The notes under the pieces were generated by a model. The model saw only the letters and a program-made list of their open reading frames with translations, had not been told where the DNA came from and searched no databases. DNA of 10,663 nt, taken from positions 1 through 10,663 of the forward strand of contig JBBIJH010000084.1 in NCBI GenBank assembly GCA_037446075.1, given 5' to 3'. The first letter of the stretch is position 1. Each line of letters starts with the position of its first letter. This DNA is from JBBIJH01 sp037446075. Lineage in GTDB: Bacteria > Bacteroidota > Ignavibacteria > UBA10030 > JAHEZR01. This document shows, piece after piece, positions 6,458 to 10,663 of this stretch. A program made the translations under genes and the position numbers.

Positions 6458-7624
6458 CTAATAACGGGGCATCTCGGGATCAATTTCCGAAGCCCAAGCA
6501 GCGATACCGCCCACGAGGTTTTTGATCTTCTTGAACCCCGCCTCTCGCAAGAGTTCGAGGGCGCGCTGACTCCTCCGTCCTGTGTGACAATGCACCACAA
6601 TCTCCTTCGACGAGTCCAGTTCATGCATGCGGCTTGGAATCTCTCCGAGCGGGATCAGATAACCCCCGAGGTTGCAGATTTCGTACTCATGTGGCTCTCG
6701 CACGTCAAGCACAAAAATATCATCGTGGCGGTCGAGTTTCGTCTTCAATTCCTGAACAGTGATCTCCCACTCCGTGACTCGACCACGATCTTCGGGTCGT
6801 GGAGCAAGTCCACAGAAGGCCTCGTAATCGATGAGCTGATGAATCGTTGGATGGGCACCACAGATAGGACAGAAAGGATTCTTTCGGAGTCTCAGCTCGC
6901 GGAATTTCATCCTCAAAGCATCGAAGAGCAACAGCCGGCCAATCAGTAGGTCTCCCTGTCCAATGATCAGCTTGATTGCTTCCATCGCCTGGATGGTGCC
7001 GATAATCCCCGGAAGGACCCCCAACACGCCTCCTTCGGCGCAGCTTGGTACAAGGCCCGGAGGTGGAGGCTCAGGGTAAAGGCACCGGTAGCACGGGCCT
7101 TCCTTGGCATAGAAAACGGACGCCTGCCCCTCGAATCTGAAAATACTCCCATAAACATTGGGCTTACCAAGAAGAACAGAGGCGTCGTTAACGAGATATC
7201 GAGTGGGGAAGTTATCCGTGCCGTCGATGATCACATCGTACTCTTTGAGAATCTCCAGTGCGTTCTCAGAATTCAGGTGGGTTTGGTGCGTCTCGACTGT
7301 AACATTCGGGTTAATGCCAACGAGCCGCTCCCGTGCCGCTTCGAGCTTTGGTCTTCCGATGTCTTGAGTCGAGTAGACGACCTGTCGCTGCAGGTTGGAG
7401 TATTCCACCACATCAAAATCGACGAGGCCGATTCTCCCCACTCCAGCCGCGGCAAGATACATACCAAGCGGAGAGCCAAGGCCTCCCGCGCCTATGAGAA
7501 GCACGCTTGCGCTCTTAAGTTTCTTCTGCCCCTCCAATCCGACCTCGGGCATAATCAAGTGTCGGCTGTAGCGCCGGATCTCCTCATTCGATAGATGAGC
7601 TTCAGCCCTTTTCAGATTCACCAT
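6458..7624 (-). CDS. moeZ: MoeB/MoeZ-type sulfur-carrier adenylyltransferase with C-terminal rhodanese domain
   Basis: This 388-residue E1-like enzyme adenylates the C-terminal glycine of a ubiquitin-like sulfur carrier and then passes sulfur to it. The ThiF/MoeB domain (about 12-250) shows the ATP loop IGAGGLGSPLG (44-54), NLQRQV with Arg80, and DGTDNFPTRY (134-143). Zinc ligands Cys178/Cys181 (CYRC) and Cys252/Cys255 (CPIC) are present, and PSCAEGGV carries Cys195. The rhodanese domain (about 285-388) has VLDVREPHEYEICNLGG and the persulfide loop CHTGRRS with Cys346. Length and order match mycobacterial MoeZ. The gene starts three bases after the stop of the carrier gene, with an AGGAG (7634-7638) inside that gene's last codons, so the two are probably coupled. 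In this cluster the partner is likely the carrier for cysteine synthesis rather than molybdopterin. Confidence 0.93.
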   Translation of the reverse strand: MVNLKRAEAHLSNEEIRRYSRHLIMPEVGLEGQKKLKSASVLLIGAGGLGSPLGMYLAAAGVGRIGLVDFDVVEYSNLQRQVVYSTQDIGRPKLEAARERLVGINPNVTVETHQTHLNSENALEILKEYDVIIDGTDNFPTRYLVNDASVLLGKPNVYGSIFRFEGQASVFYAKEGPCYRCLYPEPPPPGLVPSCAEGGVLGVLPGIIGTIQAMEAIKLIIGQGDLLIGRLLLFDALRMKFRELRLRKNPFCPICGAHPTIHQLIDYEAFCGLAPRPEDRGRVTEWEITVQELKTKLDRHDDIFVLDVREPHEYEICNLGGYLIPLGEIPSRMHELDSSKEIVVHCHTGRRSQRALELLREAGFKKIKNLVGGIAAWASEIDPEMPRY

Positions 7625-7627
7625 CGT

Positions 7628-7915
7628 TCACATCTCCTGTCCTCCTCCTGCAATCGAGGGGATGATACTTACGACATCGTTCTCTCTCACCTTTGTTTTC
7701 CCATGATCCAGATAACGGATGTCCTCGTCATTTACATAAATATTCACAAAGCTCCTGAGTTTACCATCTTCGGTGTAGAGATGTTTCTTGAGCGCGGAAT
7801 AACGCTCTGTCAGATTTCGGAGCAGCTCATCCACCGTTGAGCCTTCGACCTCAACGGCGTCTGCTTTACCGGTATATTGTCGCAACGGTGTCGGGATCAA
7901 GATTTTCGTGGACAT
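7628..7915 (-). CDS. cysO: ThiS/MoaD-like sulfur-carrier protein (CysO-like) with a C-terminal tail
   Basis: A 95-residue beta-grasp protein. MSTKILIPTPLRQYTG at the start, VDELLRNLTERYSALKKHL in the middle, LRSFVNIYVNDEDIRYLD and VRENDVVSIIPSIAGGG at the end follow the MoaD/CysO pattern. Such carriers bear sulfur as a thiocarboxylate on a final glycine. Here Gly90-Gly92 are followed by Gln-Glu-Met before the TGA at 7628-7630, so the tail must be removed to expose the reactive glycine. The JAMM protease gene upstream in the same cluster is the likely processor. The ATG at 7915 has a GAGG about five bases ahead. CysO rather than MoaD or ThiS is chosen from the neighbours CysM, JAMM protease and MoeZ-like enzyme; sequence alone would not decide. 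Confidence 0.88.
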   Translation of the reverse strand: MSTKILIPTPLRQYTGKADAVEVEGSTVDELLRNLTERYSALKKHLYTEDGKLRSFVNIYVNDEDIRYLDHGKTKVRENDVVSIIPSIAGGGQEM

Positions 7916-7981
7916 AAGCCTCAGGCAAATGATCAGAGATTTGTGATGTAGGAATCAGTATTCAGATTCTAGGATTTCTCC

Positions 7982-8290
7982 CTAAACTTCCACTTCGATA
8001 TCTGTTCCCTGAACTCTCACACCGTAACTGGTAACTCCCGTTCGCGCCGGCGGCGTCTGCACCGCCCCGGTTTTGATGTTGAAAACTGAGCCGTGCCAGG
8101 GACATGTGACGGACTCACCCTCGATGGGGCCATCGGAGAGCGGACCCCCTTTGTGGGGGCACGCATCGTCGATTGCGTAGAAGCTGCCCCCGAGGTTAAA
8201 CAGGGCGATTCGCTTTCCAGCGACCTCGATGAGCTTCGCTGTGCCAGCGGGAATCTCTCCTGTCGATGCGACCTTCTTGTACTCAGCCAT
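7982..8290 (-). CDS. Small Rieske [2Fe-2S] ferredoxin
   Basis: A 102-residue soluble protein made of one Rieske domain. The cluster ligands are clear: CPHKG (Cys44, His46) and CPWHG (Cys63, His66), separated by 16 residues, the spacing of the short ferredoxin-type Rieske proteins such as the NirD or BphA3 families. No membrane segment or Tat signal is seen, so it acts in the cytoplasm as an electron carrier. The ATG at 8290 has a strong SD (GAGGAGG, four bases away). It lies 66 bases upstream of the sulfur-carrier gene and is probably in the same transcript. Its redox partner is not visible in the window, and a role in sulfur metabolism is only suggested by position. Confidence 0.93.
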   Translation of the reverse strand: MAEYKKVASTGEIPAGTAKLIEVAGKRIALFNLGGSFYAIDDACPHKGGPLSDGPIEGESVTCPWHGSVFNIKTGAVQTPPARTGVTSYGVRVQGTDIEVEV

Positions 8291-8850
8291 TTTGCCTCCT
8301 CGTCAGTACCTTGAGAGTAAAATCTGTTCACAGAAAATTAAAGACTTAATAAGAACTCGCTTGAATAGAGCGCCGAAAGAGCAGGTTTATTTGATGAACG
8401 CGGATTCTTTGACGGAGTTGGGAAGTGCTCTTCACTTGAATTCAGGGTATCCTTGAAAGTTTCAGGAGGAAACCAACTTCGATCTGAGTTGCCCGAAGAT
8501 ATTTCAAAAGCTGAGCCTCATGCTCTATCGAAATCACCTCTACTCCTTTGACTCAATAAAAACGCTCTCGTCAATAAGGTACTCCGCAACCGCTCTCCCG
8601 TCAAACCAAACTATGATTGGATGTTCTTGCGCTCCCGAATGATTCATATTCTTCAGTACATGAACCATTGGATTTTCATGCACGGTTTCCAAGAGAATTG
8701 TACACAAGGAAGAAAGCTTTAATAATGTCCTCTGTTATATCTGAATGGAGCAGTTTTGTCTTTTTCATCAGCGTTCATTCGCGCGATCAGGTTGTTTCAA
8801 CGTCCTATTCTCGGTTGCGGCCCCGCTGCGTTGCGTAGACAGAGATTGGA
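8291..8850. other. Stretch without an intact gene between the TPR and Rieske genes
   Basis: These 560 bases hold no intact gene. The centre (8432-8768) is a frameshifted GxxExxY gene on the minus strand. The flanks 8291-8431 and 8769-8850 show nothing convincing: no tRNA, no repeat array and no T-tailed hairpin. The promoter of the Rieske gene may lie at the left end, which is AT-rich (8325-8350), but I cannot place clear -35 and -10 boxes. Confidence 0.5.
8432..8768 (-). pseudogene. Decayed GxxExxY-type protein gene (PD-(D/E)XK nuclease-like family)
   Basis: Three reading frames on the minus strand together spell a GxxExxY protein. The first part (ATG at 8768 to about 8688) reads MKKTKLLHSDITEDIIKAFF then LVYNSLG. 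After a short deletion the next part (8689-8540) continues ETVHENPMVHVLKNM, WFDGRAVAEYLIDESVFIES, to a TAG at 8540-8542. A further shift gives EVISIEHEAQLLKYLRATQI then EVGFLLKL, and a last one gives NFQGYPEFK and TGA at 8432-8434. The order of parts matches intact family members of about 125 residues. At least three frame changes and the loss of the GxxExxY signature region itself (LG then ETVHE) mean it cannot work. The family's role is poorly known. Confidence 0.8.
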
Positions 8851-9336
8851 TTAGTTCATCATTGCTTGAAGTCTTATCAAACTCTGTTTTGCAGCTTCGT
8901 ATTCCGGATAAACTCTCAAGGCCCCGCGATACTCTTCCATCGCTTTCTGCCATTCGCCGAGTCTCTCGTATACCCTGCCGAGATTGTGATAGGGATAATG
9001 ACGAGCCTCATACCGCTTTGCTTCTTTCGCTTGCTCTAGCCATGGGATGGCTTCTTCAAAGTGCTCCATCTCGATCAGGTAGGCGCCGATGTCATTGTAC
9101 GGATTGCCAAAATCCGGATCGATCTCGATTGCCTTCTTGCACTCATCGATCGCTTGCTGATAAAGTCCCATGAAACTGTACGTCCAGCCGAGGAAGGTGT
9201 GCGCCTCTGCAGTAGGATAGGATTCGATGGAGGCCTTGTAATTCTTGATCGCTTCCTGAAGGAATCCACTCATTTGCAGCTCGTACGCTCTCTGGAAAAA
9301 TTCAATCGCCTTCTCAACGTTGTCCTTATCTTCCAC
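8851..9336 (-). CDS. TPR-repeat protein, 161 residues
   Basis: The protein consists of tetratricopeptide helices. The repeats are seen as AYELQMSGFLQEAIKNYKAS, then AHTFLGWTYSFMGLYQQAID with ECKKAIEIDPDF, PYNDIGAYLIEMEHFEEAI, and YHNLGRVYERLGEWQKAMEE followed by YRGALRVYPE. That is about four units, most ending in the typical P. Such proteins act as binding scaffolds; the partner is unknown. It has no signal peptide. I chose the GTG at 9336 because AGGAG lies seven bases ahead; an earlier in-frame GTG at 9354 would add six residues but has no SD. It follows the broken aldo/keto reductase gene closely and probably belongs to the cysM-led transcript. The upstream reading frame ends at 9366, 29 bases away. 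Confidence 0.88.
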   Translation of the reverse strand: MEDKDNVEKAIEFFQRAYELQMSGFLQEAIKNYKASIESYPTAEAHTFLGWTYSFMGLYQQAIDECKKAIEIDPDFGNPYNDIGAYLIEMEHFEEAIPWLEQAKEAKRYEARHYPYHNLGRVYERLGEWQKAMEEYRGALRVYPEYEAAKQSLIRLQAMMN

Positions 9337-9343
9337 GGTATCG

Positions 9344-9348
9344 CTCCT
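9344..9348 (-). promoter_or_regulatory. Ribosome binding site deciding the TPR gene start
   Basis: AGGAG on the minus strand is followed by seven bases and the GTG at 9336. The alternative GTG at 9354 lies upstream of this site and has no purine-rich stretch of its own, so the shorter protein is favoured. Confidence 0.6.
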
Positions 9349-9365
9349 CTCCACGAATTAACTTG

Positions 9366-9882
9366 TCAATTTCGCTCTCGCTTGAGAGCTTCACTGGCCG
9401 AGGCCGAGAGATTCTCCTCCAATTGTAATCCAGTTTTCCCTCCGGGGATCACCATCAAAATGGCCTCCCCACTGGGTACGAATTGAAGGAGAGCTTGCAT
9501 CAGCGTGCGAATGTTTCCAAACGGAAACTCCTTGAAGGCCGCTTCGAGGTCAGTCCGCGCTTCAACGAACCTTCGAGGCCAAGAGTCTCGAATTTTTCCC
9601 TCTTCGGACACCGAGTCTTTGAGTCCTTGCTCGCCAAGAATCTATTCCCCAGCGGCTTACGTGTGATTGATACCAACATTCTTCGCTGTAGCCGTGTCCG
9701 CAGACGCCAGCCGTATCAAAGAAATTGGATCCAAGCTCGAGAGCCCGTTGCACTGTTTTCAATGAAACCTCGTCATCCGCTGCACCGTAGTTGTTCCCGA
9801 ATCTATTTCCTCCGATGGCCCATGCACCGAATCCGATCTCCGAGATCTTTAGCCCTGCCTTGCCCACGTTTCTGTACTTCAT
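9366..9882 (-). pseudogene. Aldo/keto reductase gene with large internal deletion and frameshifts
   Basis: The start (ATG at 9882) is a clear aldo/keto reductase N-terminus: MKYRNVGKAGLKISEIGFGA, WAIGGNRFGNNYGA, then LKTVQRALELGSNFFDTAGV with CGHGYSEE. The catalytic Tyr expected in the VYG motif is Cys61 here, while Asp56 is kept. Directly after GYSEE another frame reads VSITRKPLGNRFLASKDS, which belongs near residue 200 of this family, so roughly 130 residues are missing. A further shift gives SEEGKIRDSWPRRFVEA and, to the stop at 9366, LMQALLQFVPSGEAILMVIP with GGKTGLQLEENLSAS, the family's C-terminal cofactor-binding part. The ATG overlaps the stop of the JAMM gene (ATGA), so the intact ancestor was a regular operon member. 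The two remaining frames are best read as one dead gene. Confidence 0.88.
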
Positions 9883-10307
9883 CCCGATTCGTCCGCCATG
9901 ATAAGTTTTTCTTCGTCAAAAGCAGACCGGTCCTCCCTTAGCACCCAGCAGGTGCTCTCCGTAGGTTCTCCTTTTTCCACACTCGTGATCAAATAAGAAA
10001 ACCATGTCCAAGCATTCTCTTGATCGTACTGCGATGGCCTCGCTGGGTGATCAGGATGGGAATGATAAAAGCCAAGGACTTCTAAGGCCCGAGCTTGAGC
10101 AACCTTGTCCGCATGCACATATTCTTCGGCCGTGATCAAATAACGTCTCTCTTTGTTGTCCTGCTGGGCATTCTCAAACTCAACGACATCCATGACGACT
10201 TTCTGACTGTCCTCAATCCTGCCCAGAAGAATACCGCAGCATTCCTCAGGATATGCTTGTCTCGCGTGCGAGTTGATTTTTTCCAGAAGTGCCCGCGGTA
10301 TTTTCAT
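9879..10307 (-). CDS. mec: JAMM/MPN+ metalloprotease, Mec-like (CysO-cysteine peptidase)
   Basis: A 142-residue zinc protease of the bacterial JAB family. The JAMM signature is complete: HSHPDHPARPSQYD with His82, His84, Ser92 and Asp95, and the catalytic Glu22 in YPEECCGILLGR. In Mycobacterium the homologue Mec frees cysteine from the CysO-cysteine adduct; related enzymes also trim tails of sulfur carriers. Here it lies two bases after the cysteine synthase gene and in the same cluster as a carrier with a tail, so both jobs are plausible. The start at 10307 (MKIPRALLEKI) gives the normal family length, though the SD is weak. Its stop overlaps the ATG of the broken reductase gene by four bases. 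Confidence 0.92.
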   Translation of the reverse strand: MKIPRALLEKINSHARQAYPEECCGILLGRIEDSQKVVMDVVEFENAQQDNKERRYLITAEEYVHADKVAQARALEVLGFYHSHPDHPARPSQYDQENAWTWFSYLITSVEKGEPTESTCWVLREDRSAFDEEKLIMADESG

Positions 10308-10309
10308 CC

Positions 10310-10663
10310 CTAATCCCAGAAGCGTTCGCTAAGATATTTGTCCCCACCATCAGGAAAGATTGTCACAATAACGCCATCACGAATCTCCCGTGCAATCCTG
10401 AGACTCACGGCCATCGCTGCGCCGGAGGACACTCCCACGAACAATCCCTCTTCGCGTGCAAGAGCCTTGGCCATCTCGTATGCTTCTTCAGTAGAAACTT
10501 TGAGGTTCTCATCTGCGAGGTGCGGATCATAAATTCCGGGTACGATCGCCGTGGCCATGTGCTTTAACCCCTCGATTCCGTGTAGTGGAGAATCAGGTTC
10601 GAACGAGATACACCGAATGGTCGGGTCGTGTTCCTTGAGTCTTCTCGCCGTCCCGACAAACGC
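10310..10663 (-). CDS. cysM: Cysteine synthase, CysM type (5' end cut by window edge)
   Basis: The last 117 residues of a PLP-dependent beta-replacement enzyme are present, open to the edge. They read AFVGTARRLKEHDPTIRCIS, then SPLHGIEGLKHM, IVPGIYDPHLADENL, VSTEEAYEMAKALAREEG, LFVGVSSGAAMAVSLR and the end FPDGGDKYLSERFW. The PDGGDKYLS motif with its serine lies by the PLP ring in the family, and VGVSSGAA is typical for cysteine synthases. The long IEGLKHM and IVPGIYDP region is like the CysM subgroup that uses a thiocarboxylated sulfur carrier and O-phosphoserine in mycobacteria. The substrate here is inferred from the neighbours, the JAMM protease two bases downstream and the carrier genes further on. 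The catalytic lysine and the phosphate-binding loop lie outside the window. Confidence 0.93.
   Translation of the reverse strand, partial: AFVGTARRLKEHDPTIRCISFEPDSPLHGIEGLKHMATAIVPGIYDPHLADENLKVSTEEAYEMAKALAREEGLFVGVSSGAAMAVSLRIAREIRDGVIVTIFPDGGDKYLSERFWD

Noticed and set aside
6446..6949. Plus-strand frame of 167 codons opposite the rhodanese end of the MoeZ-like gene
   Set aside because: It is antisense to the conserved rhodanese domain and has no SD or recognisable domain.

Overview
The window is bacterial: compact genes, clear Shine-Dalgarno (SD) sites, sigma70-like promoters and ATGA-type overlaps. GC looks close to even. A run of 38 N shows a draft or metagenome-derived scaffold. The lineage cannot be named safely; a Gram-negative, possibly uncultured group is my guess, because enzyme families are recognisable but two genes are decayed.

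Left part (1-2794): two minus-strand genes, a Tat-exported Ntn-hydrolase of the glycosylasparaginase/isoaspartyl peptidase family, then a GlcD-type FAD-linked hydroxyacid dehydrogenase cut by the left edge. Between them lies a short unidentified reading frame. Divergent promoters separate the Ntn-hydrolase from the plus-strand block.

Middle plus-strand block (2832-5386): tyrosine phenol-lyase (split by the N gap, which also breaks the frame), a single-domain rhodanese and two small membrane proteins. The second membrane-protein gene ends inside a bidirectional terminator facing the minus-strand block. The spacer between the two membrane-protein genes holds an intrinsic terminator facing the minus strand with no gene to serve.

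Right part (5422-10663, all minus strand). In transcription order: cysteine synthase CysM (cut by the right edge), a JAMM metalloprotease (Mec-like), a decayed aldo/keto reductase, a TPR protein, a decayed GxxExxY gene, a small Rieske ferredoxin, a ThiS/MoaD-like sulfur carrier, a MoeB/MoeZ-type activating enzyme fused to a rhodanese domain, and a two-domain thiosulfate/mercaptopyruvate sulfurtransferase. The core fits the sulfur-carrier route of cysteine synthesis known from Mycobacterium (CysO-MoeZ-CysM-Mec). Rhodanese-type enzymes would supply persulfide sulfur, MoeZ-like would activate and thiolate the carrier, CysM would add the alanyl part, and the JAMM protease would release cysteine. 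The carrier here has residues after its Gly-Gly-Gly, so it probably must be trimmed before use; the JAMM enzyme is the obvious candidate. The pathway reading is inference from gene content and order.
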